Of a stretch of 64,000 nucleotides of DNA, positions 49,718 to 57,668 are shown one piece after another; the stretch's first letter is position 1, and every line of letters begins with the position of its first letter. Below the pieces are notes generated by a model. The model worked only from the letters and a program-made list of their open reading frames with translations. It made no database searches and was not told where the DNA came from. The translations under genes were made by a program, and so were the position numbers. The stretch is from assembly GCF_014649495.1 (NCBI RefSeq), contig NZ_BMTD01000011.1, forward strand, positions 124,001-188,000, read 5' to 3'. Origin of the DNA: Streptomyces filipinensis (GTDB lineage: Bacteria; Actinomycetota; Actinomycetes; Streptomycetales; Streptomycetaceae).

Positions 49718-50602
49718 TCAGCCGAGTGGTCCTCTGTCGAGTGGCCGCACCACGTCGGCGCGGTCCAGCTTGTCGGGGTTGCGCATGCCGTAGAGGCCGG
49801 TGATCCGTCCGTCCCGGATCTCGAACGCCACCAGCCAGTCCAGCGCGTCGCCGGTGAGGAACCGTGCCGCGGGCATGCCGTTGTAGCGGGCGGGTTCGAC
49901 GCGGGTCGTCGTCGCGCTGGTGCGGTACACGCCGAGGACGAACCGGGCGACGTCGTCGCGTCCGGTGACCGGGCGGCGGGCGGCCACGGCCTTTCCGCCG
50001 CCGTCGGAGATCACCACGACATCGGGTGCCAGCAGGTCCATCAGCGCCTGTACGTCGCCGTTCGCCGCCGACCGCAGGAACCGCTCGACGATCTCCCCGG
50101 TGGCGGCGGAGTCGGGCTCGAAGCGGCGGCGCCGCGCGTGCACGTGGCCGCGGGCGCGGTGCGCGATCTGCCGGACGGTGCCCTCGGCCTTGCCGACCGC
50201 GGCGGCGATCTCCCCGTGCGTGTAGCCGAACACGTCGTGCAGGACGAACACCGCGCGCTCGGTCGGGTTCAGCGTCTCCAGGACCAGCATCATGGCCATC
50301 GACACCGACTCGGCCAGGACCACGTCCTCGCCGACGTCGGGCTGGGTGCGGATCGGCTCGGGCAGCCACGGGCCCACGTACTCCTCGCGCCGGGCCCGGA
50401 CCGCGCGCAGGTGGTTGAGCGCCTGCCGGGTCACCGTGCGCACCAGGTACGCGCGTGCGTGCCCGACGGTGGCCGGATCGACCTCCCGCCAGCGCAGATA
50501 GCTCTCCTGGAGCACGTCCTCGGCGTCGGCGGCGCTGCCCAGCATCTCGTAGGCGATGGTGAACAGCAGCGGACGGTGTTCGGTGAAGGCGTCGTCGGCC
50601 AT
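49718..50602 (-). CDS. sigJ: ECF41-type RNA polymerase sigma factor (SigJ-like)
   Basis: This 294-residue sigma factor has region 2 (FTEHRPLLFTIAYEMLGSAA, DAEDVLQESYLRW), region 4 (LNPTERAVFVLHDVFGYTHG, VGKAEGTVRQIAHRARGHV) and a C-terminal SnoaL-like domain (about residues 175-290). The ECF41 hallmarks YVGPWLPEPI, DGGGKAVAARRPV and NPDKLDRADVVRPL are all present. In ECF41 factors the SnoaL domain itself modulates activity instead of an anti-sigma factor. GAGAGGAG precedes the ATG. It is followed by an SRPBCC gene rather than the usual oxidoreductase or decarboxylase target. Confidence 0.92.
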   Translation of the reverse strand: MADDAFTEHRPLLFTIAYEMLGSAADAEDVLQESYLRWREVDPATVGHARAYLVRTVTRQALNHLRAVRARREEYVGPWLPEPIRTQPDVGEDVVLAESVSMAMMLVLETLNPTERAVFVLHDVFGYTHGEIAAAVGKAEGTVRQIAHRARGHVHARRRRFEPDSAATGEIVERFLRSAANGDVQALMDLLAPDVVVISDGGGKAVAARRPVTGRDDVARFVLGVYRTSATTTRVEPARYNGMPAARFLTGDALDWLVAFEIRDGRITGLYGMRNPDKLDRADVVRPLDRGPLG

Positions 50603-50709
50603 GATGTGCCTCGGCTCCTCTCTCGGGACGGCACTGAGACACGTCCGGGCGGCGAACCGTGACAGTCCACGACGGTGACTCGGGTCACAGTGCGATGCTG
50701 GGGTCTCGG

Positions 50710-51534
50710 TCAGTCCCCCGGGCGCGGGTCCTTCACGCCGTGCACGCGCGCGTACTCGGCGGCGAGCCAGGGCCCCAGGTCGTCCACGTAGGCCCGCAGC
50801 ACGTCCGGGTCGCCGACGGGCTCGTAGCCGTACCGCGCCGCCGTGCGCAGCTGTGCGGCCCGCTCGGGGTAGAAGCCGGCGAACGCCTCGGCCATCTCGC
50901 GCAGATCGCTGGTCCAGCCGTTCCAGCGGGGCATGACGAGCGTGAAGCCGGTGCGGACGAGATGCCGGGACATGAAGCGCACGAGCGGCCGCCGGGCCTC
51001 CTCGGTGGCGTTGGCGCCCGCGATCCGCTCCCGCCAGCGGGGCAGCCACCGCGCCAGGTCGCCGTTGGTCTCGCGGGCGAGCAGGGAGTCGGGGCGGTAG
51101 CGCGGCAGCTGCTCGGCGAGGTCCTCGCCGAGCAGCGGGGTGCACAGGCAGGCGACGAACCAGGCGAGGTCGTACCGCTCCCGCTCGCCCAGCAGCCGGT
51201 CCCTGCCGTACAGCAGGGTGCCGACGCCGTCGATCTGTGGGAACCGCGCGTCGACCGCCTCGCCGAGGGCGCGGACGGCATCCCGGTCGGCGTCGGTCGG
51301 CTCGTCCCGGAGCGCCACCAGCAGGTCCAGGTCGCTGCGGCCCACGCGTGCGGTGCCGCGCGGGACGGACCCGTAGAGGTAGGCGCTGTGCAGCCGCGCC
51401 CCGAAGACCTCCGGCAGCCGGTCGCGCGCGGCGGCCACGACCGGGCGGAACACGGCGGGCACGCGCGCGAGGGAGCCTTCGCGCGCGATGAAGCCCTGGT
51501 CGTCGAGTCCGGGCCGACGGATCGTCTCAGCCAT
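50710..51534 (-). CDS. Nucleotidyltransferase (aminoglycoside adenylyltransferase-like)
   Basis: This 274-residue protein has the polymerase-beta-type motif LYGSVPRGTARVGRSDLDLL (GS...D-x-D) at about residues 53-73 and a helical C-terminal domain. The layout resembles AadA-like nucleotidyltransferases with a DUF4111-like tail, though the substrate is unknown and an antibiotic role cannot be assumed. It lies between the divergent-free sigma factor gene and crp, all on the minus strand, with its own spacing. Confidence 0.75.
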   Translation of the reverse strand: MAETIRRPGLDDQGFIAREGSLARVPAVFRPVVAAARDRLPEVFGARLHSAYLYGSVPRGTARVGRSDLDLLVALRDEPTDADRDAVRALGEAVDARFPQIDGVGTLLYGRDRLLGERERYDLAWFVACLCTPLLGEDLAEQLPRYRPDSLLARETNGDLARWLPRWRERIAGANATEEARRPLVRFMSRHLVRTGFTLVMPRWNGWTSDLREMAEAFAGFYPERAAQLRTAARYGYEPVGDPDVLRAYVDDLGPWLAAEYARVHGVKDPRPGD

Positions 51535-51630
51535 GGGTCACCTGTGCCGGCCTCAGCCCGTCCGGGGTCCGCGGACGAGGCCGTTCGTGCCGAAGCGGGG
51601 GGCCCGGGGTGGCGGCCCGGGGAGGGGCGG

Positions 51631-51679
51631 GTACGACAGTGGGGTCCGGCTCCGGGAGAAGCGGGACCCCAGGTCGTAC
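51631..51679. terminator. Imperfect hairpin after crp
   Basis: GTACGAC...TGGGGTCC pairs with GGACCCCA...GTCGTAC (two small mismatches, 13-base loop). It begins 15 bases past the crp stop on the minus strand. The rest of the 159-bp gap (51535-51693) holds nothing else. Confidence 0.65.
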
Positions 51680-51693
51680 GGCCGATACCGGCG

Positions 51694-52368
51694 TCAGCGC
51701 GACCGCTTGGCCAGCCTCTCCACGTCGAGCAGGATCACGGCACGCGCCTCCAGGCGGAGCCACCCGCGCTGCGCGAAGTCCGCCAGCGCCTTGTTCACGG
51801 TCTCGCGCGAGGCGCCGACCAGCTGGGCCAGCTCTTCCTGCGTGAGGTCGTGGACGACGTGGATGCCCTCTTCGGACTGCACGCCGAAGCGGCGCGAGAG
51901 GTCCAGCAGGGCGCGTGCCACGCGGCCGGGGACGTCCGAGAAGACCAGGTCGGACATGGCGTCGTTGGTCTTGCGCAGTCGCCGGGCGACAGCGCGCAGC
52001 AGGGCGCCGGCCACCTCCGGGCGGACGTTCAGCCAGGGCTGGAGGTCGCCGTGGCCGAGGCCGAGGAGCTTGACCTCGGTCAGCGCGGTCGCGGTCGCCG
52101 TGCGCGGGCCCGGGTCGAAGAGCGACAGCTCACCGATCAGCTCGCCGGGACCGACGACGGCGAGCATGTTCTCGCGGCCGTCCGGGGAGGTGCGGTGCAG
52201 CTTGACCTTGCCCTCGGTGACGACGTACAGCCGGTCGCCCGGGTCGCCCTCGTGGAACAGGGAGTCGCCGCGTGCGAGGGTCACCTCACTCATGGAGGCG
52301 CGAAGCTCCGCGGCCTGCTCGTCGTCGAGAGCCGCGAAGAGCGGGTTGCGCCGCAGAACGTCGTCCAC
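51694..52368 (-). CDS. crp: Crp/Fnr-family global regulator (Streptomyces Crp)
   Basis: This 224-residue cAMP-receptor-type regulator has a cyclic-nucleotide-binding domain (residues 10-125; GELIGELSLFDPGPRTATAT is the cAMP-binding phosphate cassette), a long dimer helix, and a winged helix with the recognition helix in LTQEELAQLVGASRETVNKA. The sequence matches the highly conserved Streptomyces Crp, which controls germination and antibiotic production. The GTG at 52368 is the start. Upstream, TGTGATCTGTCACA (52460-52473) may be an autoregulatory site. It is divergent from nth, the usual arrangement. Confidence 0.94.
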   Translation of the reverse strand: MDDVLRRNPLFAALDDEQAAELRASMSEVTLARGDSLFHEGDPGDRLYVVTEGKVKLHRTSPDGRENMLAVVGPGELIGELSLFDPGPRTATATALTEVKLLGLGHGDLQPWLNVRPEVAGALLRAVARRLRKTNDAMSDLVFSDVPGRVARALLDLSRRFGVQSEEGIHVVHDLTQEELAQLVGASRETVNKALADFAQRGWLRLEARAVILLDVERLAKRSR

Positions 52369-52459
52369 TGAGTTCTCTCCTTGTCGACCTGCTCAGGGGA
52401 TCTTGCTCCCCCGAGTGCCAGGGGACCGTGTTCCCCATTTTGCCGGACGGTCCAAACAG

Positions 52460-52473
52460 TGTGATCTGTCACA
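52460..52473. promoter_or_regulatory. Candidate Crp operator between crp and nth
   Basis: TGTGATCTGTCACA is an almost perfect palindrome with TGTGA and TCACA half-sites (four-base spacer) in the 252-bp divergent region between crp and nth. The spacer is shorter than the classical six, so binding by Crp is uncertain. Confidence 0.5.
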
Positions 52474-52620
52474 AGGATGCCGCACAGGTGTCCCGAGGTA
52501 AGCGTCAGGGGTCCAATCGGAGTCCGATCAACCGGGTCCGGGGCGGATGTCGGTGCCGGGCTCTAGGCTGGCCGGGTGTCCAATTCGCCGGTGACAGCAC
52601 AGGCCAAGGGGGTTTAGCGG

Positions 52621-53664
52621 GTGGTTGCACGTCGCGATTCTGCCGTGGGCGAACAAGGGTCCGGTGACGGTAAGAAAACTGGAAAAGCGGCTAAAAAGGT
52701 CATCTCCCCCCAGGGGGTCGACTCTGCCGAGAGGGCCGCCTCCTCGAAGAAGGCGGCCTCGGGGAAGAAGGCCGCCTCCGCCGCCTCCGGGAAGAAGGTC
52801 ACCGTCGCGAAGAAGGTGGTCGCGACCGGCGAGGCCGTGGCGGTGAAGAAGGCGCCACCCGCCAAGAAGGTCGCCGCGAAGCCACCACGGGACGAGTCCC
52901 GCACCGCTCTGGTCCGCCGCGCCCGCCGCATCAACCGCGAGCTCGCCGAGGTGTACCCGTACGCCCATCCCGAGCTGGACTTCGAGAGCCCCTTCCAGCT
53001 CCTGGTCGCCACCGTGCTGTCGGCCCAGACCACCGACCTGCGCGTCAACCAGACGACCCCCGCCCTCTTCGCGAAGTACCCGTCCCCCGAGGACCTGGCC
53101 GCCGCCAACCCGGAGGAGGTCGAGGAGATCCTGCGCCCCTGCGGGTTCTTCCGGGCCAAGACCAAGTCGGTGATGGGGCTGTCCAGGGCGCTCGTCGACG
53201 ACTTCGGCGGTGAGGTCCCGGGCAGGCTGGAGGACCTGGTCAAGCTGCCCGGCGTCGGCCGCAAGACCGCCTTCGTCGTGCTCGGCAACGCCTTCGGACG
53301 GCCCGGGATCACCGTGGACACCCACTTCCAGCGGCTGGTCCAGCGCTGGCAGTGGACCGAGGAGACCGACCCCGACAAGATCGAGGCCGCGATCGGCGCG
53401 CTGTTCCCGAAGAGCGACTGGACCGACCTGTCCCACCATGTGGTCTGGCACGGCCGCCGTATCTGCCACGCCCGCAAGCCCGCCTGCGGCGCCTGCCCCA
53501 TCGCCCCGCTCTGCCCGGCCTACGGCGAGGGCGAGACCGACCCGGACAAGGCGAAAAAGCTCCTGAAGTACGAGAAGGGCGGCTTCCCCGGCCAGCGGCT
53601 CAAGCCCCCGCAGGCCTACCTCGACGCGGGCGGCAAGCCGGCCCCGCCGCTGGGGGCCGCGTGA
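52621..53664 (+). CDS. nth: Endonuclease III with long basic N-terminal extension
   Basis: This 347-residue base-excision-repair DNA glycosylase/AP lyase removes oxidised pyrimidines. The catalytic core begins near residue 95: FQLLVATVLSAQTTDLRVNQ (catalytic Lys region missing only by name of family variation; helix-hairpin-helix LVKLPGVGRKTAFVVLGNAF near 208-227), Asp in VDTHFQRL near 233 and 4Fe-4S cysteines in CHARKPACGACPIAPLC. The first 90 residues are Lys/Ala/Ser-rich (SSKKAASGKKAASAASGKKV), histone-H1-like, and absent from typical Nth (about 210 residues). The GTG at 52621 is divergent from crp. Confidence 0.9.
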   Translation: MVARRDSAVGEQGSGDGKKTGKAAKKVISPQGVDSAERAASSKKAASGKKAASAASGKKVTVAKKVVATGEAVAVKKAPPAKKVAAKPPRDESRTALVRRARRINRELAEVYPYAHPELDFESPFQLLVATVLSAQTTDLRVNQTTPALFAKYPSPEDLAAANPEEVEEILRPCGFFRAKTKSVMGLSRALVDDFGGEVPGRLEDLVKLPGVGRKTAFVVLGNAFGRPGITVDTHFQRLVQRWQWTEETDPDKIEAAIGALFPKSDWTDLSHHVVWHGRRICHARKPACGACPIAPLCPAYGEGETDPDKAKKLLKYEKGGFPGQRLKPPQAYLDAGGKPAPPLGAA

Positions 53665-53718
53665 CGGAACGATCTCGGGGCCCTCGGGCGTTGGACAGGC
53701 AGAGCGACGGGGGTGGCG

Positions 53719-54444
53719 ATGGCGAGGACCAGTGAGACGCGGGGCGGTCCGGTGGCGCGCGGCGCGGCGGCGCGGGGCCCGGTGACGCTGAGCAAGGAGG
53801 GGCTGCCGGAGTGGCTGGGGCCGGTGGTGCGGGCGGCCGAGACGGTCGAGCCGGTCCAGCTGAGCCGCTTCCTGCCGCCGGAGAACGGCTCGGGCCGCAA
53901 GTCGGCCGTGCTGATCCTCTTCGGCGAGGGTGAGCGCGGCCCGGAGCTGCTGCTCATGGAGCGCGCCGGCTCGCTGCGCTCGCACGCCGGGCAGCCGTCC
54001 TTCCCGGGCGGCGCGCTCGACCCCGAGGACGGCGACCCGCACGCCGACGGGCCGCTCCGGGCCGCGCTGCGGGAGGCCGAGGAGGAGACCGGCCTGGACC
54101 CGTCGGGCGTCCAGCTCTTCGGCGTGCTGCCCGCGCTGTACATCCCGGTCAGCGGTTTCGTGGTCACACCGGTCCTCGGCTGGTGGCGCGAGCCCAGCCC
54201 GGTCGGCGTCGTCGACCCGAACGAGACCGCGCGGGTCTTCACGGTCCCCGTGGCGGATCTCACGGACCCCGCGCACCGCGCCACCACCGTTCACCCCAGT
54301 GGTCACCGAGGTCCGGCATTCCTGGTCGAATCGGCTCTGGTGTGGGGCTTCACGGCCGGAGTGATCGACCGCCTGCTCCATTTCGCCGGCTGGGAGCGCC
54401 CCTGGGACAGGGAAAGGCAGGTCCCGCTCGACTGGCACTCATGA
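53719..54444 (+). CDS. Nudix hydrolase, CoA-pyrophosphatase-like
   Basis: This 241-residue protein has SAVLILFGEGERGPELLLME and RAGSLRSHAGQPSFPGGALD (the NuCoA motif region preceding the Nudix box) followed by GPLRAALREAEEETGLDPSG (Nudix box). This combination is typical of NudL/coenzyme A pyrophosphatases. An N-terminal 35-residue extension is low complexity. The ATG at 53719 follows GGGGG by six bases; GTG at 53713 is possible. It lies 54 bp after nth and before marP, a conserved cluster. Confidence 0.87.
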   Translation: MARTSETRGGPVARGAAARGPVTLSKEGLPEWLGPVVRAAETVEPVQLSRFLPPENGSGRKSAVLILFGEGERGPELLLMERAGSLRSHAGQPSFPGGALDPEDGDPHADGPLRAALREAEEETGLDPSGVQLFGVLPALYIPVSGFVVTPVLGWWREPSPVGVVDPNETARVFTVPVADLTDPAHRATTVHPSGHRGPAFLVESALVWGFTAGVIDRLLHFAGWERPWDRERQVPLDWHS

Positions 54445-54539
54445 CAGGGTGTCGTCCGTGCTGTGTCTTTCCGGGGGCCGACCCCCGGGCCCCCGGCCGG
54501 GCCGCGGGGAGCGGAATGGAGTAGGCGAGGCCTGAAGCG

Positions 54540-55739
54540 GTGAACGTGCTGGACATCCTGTTGCTGGTCGCGGCTGTGTGGTTCGCGGTCGTCGGCTATC
54601 GCCAGGGCTTCGTCGTCGGCATCCTGTCGGTGATCGGGTTCCTGGGCGGCGGCCTCGTCGCCGTCTACGCGCTGCCCGTGCTCTGGGACGCCGTGACCGA
54701 CAACGCGGACGTCGGCACCACCGCCGCCGTGGTCGCCGTGGTCGTCGTCATCGTCTGCGCCTCCGTCGGCCAGGCCCTGACCACCCACCTCGGCAACAAG
54801 CTGCGCCGGTACATCACCTGGTCCCCGGCCCGCGCCCTGGACGCCACCGGCGGCGCCCTGGTCAACGTCGTCGCCATGCTGCTGGTGGCCTGGCTGATCG
54901 GCTCCGCCCTCGCCGGCACCACCCTGCCGACACTCGGCAAGGAGGTGCGCGGCTCCAAGGTGCTCCTCGGCGTCTCCCGGGCGCTGCCCGCGCAGGCCGA
55001 CACCTGGTTCGCGGACTTCTCCTCCGTCCTCGCGCAGAACGGCTTCCCGCAGGTCTTCAGCCCGTTCGCCAACGAGCCGATCAAGGACGTCCAGCCGCCC
55101 GACCCGGCGCTCGCGAACAGCCCGGTGGCCCTGCGCGCCCAGCGCTCCATCGTCAAGGTCACCGGCACCGCCCAGAGCTGCGGCAAGGTCCTGGAGGGCA
55201 CCGGCTTCGTCTTCGCCGACCGCCGCGTCATGACCAACGCGCACGTGGTCGGCGGCGTCGACGCGCCCACCGTGCAGATAGGCGGCCGGGGCCGCAAGTA
55301 CGACGCCAAGGTCGTCCTGTACGACTGGAAGCGGGACATCGCCGTGCTCGACGTACCCGACCTGAAGGCGAACGCCCTTAGGTTCTCCCCGCAGGACGCG
55401 GGCGGTGGTGACGGCGCGATCGTCGCTGGCTTCCCCGAGAACGGCTCGTACGACGTGCGCGCCGCGCGCGTGCGCGGGCGCATCACGGCCAACGGCCCGG
55501 ACATCTACCACCGGGGCACGGTCCGCCGAGACGTCTACTCGCTGTACACGACCGTCCGTCAGGGCAACTCCGGCGGCCCGCTGCTCACGCCCGCCGGACG
55601 CGTGTACGGCGTGGTGTTCGCCAAGTCACTCGACGACGCCGAGACGGGCTACGCCCTCACGGCCGACGAGATCCAGCCCGACATCGAGCAGGGTCGTACG
55701 GCGAACGAGCAGGTGGACACCGACAGCTGCGCCCTGTGA
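54540..55739 (+). CDS. marP: MarP-family membrane serine protease
   Basis: This 399-residue protein has four N-terminal transmembrane helices of the CvpA type (residues 1-120; ILLLVAAVWFAVVGYRQGFV and following) and a periplasmic chymotrypsin-like protease. His is in MTNAHVVGG near 234, Asp in DWKRDIAVLDV near 266, and Ser in VRQGNSGGPLLT near 344. In mycobacteria MarP protects against acid and processes cell-wall enzymes. A cysteine pair (SCGK, DSCAL) may form the redox disulfide known for MarP. The GTG start is at 54540. Confidence 0.93.
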   Translation: MNVLDILLLVAAVWFAVVGYRQGFVVGILSVIGFLGGGLVAVYALPVLWDAVTDNADVGTTAAVVAVVVVIVCASVGQALTTHLGNKLRRYITWSPARALDATGGALVNVVAMLLVAWLIGSALAGTTLPTLGKEVRGSKVLLGVSRALPAQADTWFADFSSVLAQNGFPQVFSPFANEPIKDVQPPDPALANSPVALRAQRSIVKVTGTAQSCGKVLEGTGFVFADRRVMTNAHVVGGVDAPTVQIGGRGRKYDAKVVLYDWKRDIAVLDVPDLKANALRFSPQDAGGGDGAIVAGFPENGSYDVRAARVRGRITANGPDIYHRGTVRRDVYSLYTTVRQGNSGGPLLTPAGRVYGVVFAKSLDDAETGYALTADEIQPDIEQGRTANEQVDTDSCAL

Positions 55740-56123
55740 CACCCGGGAGCGCCTGTGACGCTCCGCAGGAAGGGTCAGCCGCGCGGGTGACGCAGGCGCA
55801 CCGACACCCAGCGGGCGCGGCGGCGCAGGATGTGCGGGATCCCCACCCGGAGATCCGCTTCCGCGAGTTGCGGGGTGCCTCGCTGAGGCGTGCTCAGGCC
55901 TGTGGCCGAGCGGCGGTTGCGGGGTGCGTCACTGTAGTCGTGCGTCCAGCCCATACCCCGACGTGTGCCCCCGCCCGAAGGTCGATAACCGCTTGAGCGC
56001 CGCCCAATTGGCCTATGCGGCAGGCATGTGGCCGTTCGGGGGACAAGCGTTCACGATCCGGATACTCCACGCATCGAGCCCGTCACCGAACGGTCACAAA
56101 CCCGCACGCCCCCGGCGCGCGTG
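55740..56123. other. Gap between convergent marP and hydrolase genes
   Basis: I see no supportable gene in these 384 bases. Frames here have no ribosome-binding site or recognisable domain. No strong terminator stands out by eye. Confidence 0.45.
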
Positions 56124-57056
56124 TCACCGGTCCGGCTCGGGGTCCTTGAGCCAGTTGACGAGTTCCTGGGAGAACGCCGCCGGGTCCTCCTCGTGCGGGA
56201 AGTGGCCGAGGCCGTCGAACAGCCGCCAGCGGTACGGGGCTTCGACGTACTCGCCCGAACCGGCGGCGCTGCGCGTGCGTGTCACCGGGTCCAGGGAGCC
56301 GTGCAGATGCAGCGTCGGCACCCGCACCGGCCGCTTCATCCGGCGGTTGAACTGGATGCCGTCCGGGCGGGCCAGCGAGCGCACCAGCCAGCGGTACGGC
56401 TCGATCGAGCAGTGCGCCGTCGACGGGATGCACATGGCCCGCTGATAGGTCTCCACCGCCTCGTCCTCCGGCGGCTGCGGCCCGGACCAGTCCCGGATCA
56501 GACGGCCCACCAGCGCCCCGTCGTCCGCGGTGAGTTGACGCTCCGGGATCCACGGCCGCTGGAAGCCCCAGATGTAGGAGTTGGCAGCCGTCTGCCGGGC
56601 GTCGCGCAGCATGGCCGCGCGCCAGCGCCGAGGATGCGGCATCGAGACGACCGCGAGCCGCCGTACGAGCTTGGGCCGCATCGCGGCCGCCGTCCACGCC
56701 AGATAGCCGCCCAGGTCATGGCCGACCAGCGCCGCGTCCGGCTCGCCGAGCGAACGGATCACGCCGGTGACGTCGAGGGCGAGATTGGCGGGGTCGTACC
56801 CGCGGGGCGTGCGGTCGCTGCCGCCGACACCCCGCAGGTCCATCGCCACCGCCCGGTAGCCCGCGTCCGCGAGCGCGACCAGCTGGTGCCGCCAGGTCCA
56901 CCAGAACTGCGGGAAGCCGTGCAGCAGCAGCACCAGGGGGCCGTCGCCGAGTTCGGCGATGTGGAAGCGCGCGCCGTTGGCGGCGACGTCCCGGTGCGTC
57001 ACCTTTGTCCCGTGGGGGAGGTCGATCCGTACGGCCGAGGGGGCGGGGTCCGTCAT
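56124..57056 (-). CDS. Alpha/beta hydrolase, epoxide-hydrolase-like
   Basis: This 310-residue alpha/beta hydrolase has oxyanion motif LLLHGFPQFWWTW, nucleophile elbow ALVGHDLGGYLAW with Asp (not Ser) as nucleophile, an acid region LHLHGSLDPVT and catalytic His in DGLGHFPHEEDP. An Asp nucleophile with HGFP-x-W is characteristic of epoxide hydrolases and haloalkane dehalogenases. The substrate is unknown. The ATG overlaps the stop of the upstream holin-like gene (ATGA), so the two are coupled. Confidence 0.87.
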   Translation of the reverse strand: MTDPAPSAVRIDLPHGTKVTHRDVAANGARFHIAELGDGPLVLLLHGFPQFWWTWRHQLVALADAGYRAVAMDLRGVGGSDRTPRGYDPANLALDVTGVIRSLGEPDAALVGHDLGGYLAWTAAAMRPKLVRRLAVVSMPHPRRWRAAMLRDARQTAANSYIWGFQRPWIPERQLTADDGALVGRLIRDWSGPQPPEDEAVETYQRAMCIPSTAHCSIEPYRWLVRSLARPDGIQFNRRMKRPVRVPTLHLHGSLDPVTRTRSAAGSGEYVEAPYRWRLFDGLGHFPHEEDPAAFSQELVNWLKDPEPDR

Positions 57057-57541
57057 GACGACGAGCGTGCCACAGCCTCGATGGCCGCGGGGCCCCGGTC
57101 CTCGGGCAGCTCCGCGCGCGGGTGCGGCTTGGCGTTCTGCAGGACGCCCGCCGTCTCCTTCATCGAGGCGGCCACCTTCTGCGGACCCTGGCTCTTCTTG
57201 GCCTTCTTCGCGAACGCCACGCCGATCAGCGCGAGGAGACCGGCGACCAGTACGTTGGCCGCGAAGGACAGCAGGAAGCAGACCGCCAGGTTCCAGCCGC
57301 TCCAGGTCCGGATGCCGTACGCGAGCGCGAAGTTGAGCATCGGCAGGGAGAACACCAGCACGGCGCCCGCCATCGAGAAGGCGCCGCCGCTCACCGCGCC
57401 CTTCTTCACGTCCTGCTTCAGCTGGGCCTTGGCCAGGGCGATCTCGTCGTGCACCAGCGCCGACATCTCGGTCGTCGCCGAGGCGAACAGCTGGCCGATA
57501 CTGCGTTCGGCGCCGACCGGGCTGCCGTCGGGTGCGCTCAT
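57053..57541 (-). CDS. Phage-holin-superfamily (DUF1469-like) membrane protein
   Basis: This 162-residue protein has IGQLFASATTEMSALVHDEI and ALAKAQLKQDVKKGA at the N-terminus and two transmembrane helices (FSMAGAVLVFSLPMLNFALA and LAVCFLLSFAANVLVAGLLA, extended by ALIGVAFAKKAKK). This is the Actinobacteria holin-X/DUF1469 pattern. Despite the name there is no lysis context; these are ordinary chromosomal membrane proteins of unknown role. It is translationally coupled to the epoxide-hydrolase-like gene and follows nhaA. Confidence 0.8.
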   Translation of the reverse strand: MSAPDGSPVGAERSIGQLFASATTEMSALVHDEIALAKAQLKQDVKKGAVSGGAFSMAGAVLVFSLPMLNFALAYGIRTWSGWNLAVCFLLSFAANVLVAGLLALIGVAFAKKAKKSQGPQKVAASMKETAGVLQNAKPHPRAELPEDRGPAAIEAVARSSS

Positions 57542-57668
57542 CGCGTTCTCCCTCAGAATTCTCTCGTGCCGCAGGCGTTCCGTCGGGTACGGCCGCCCCG
57601 CCGGCGCGGCCGTCCTGTCCGGCCGTCCTGCATCAAGTGGCCGTCTTGTTTTGTACCGTCTCGTCAGA

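Noticed and set aside
50710-51534. Aminoglycoside resistance gene
   Set aside because: The nucleotidyltransferase motif is shared by many enzymes and nothing in the sequence or context points to an antibiotic substrate.
57053-57541. Prophage lysis module
   Set aside because: Only a holin-superfamily domain is present; no endolysin, spanin or structural genes are near, and the gene is coupled to a metabolic hydrolase.
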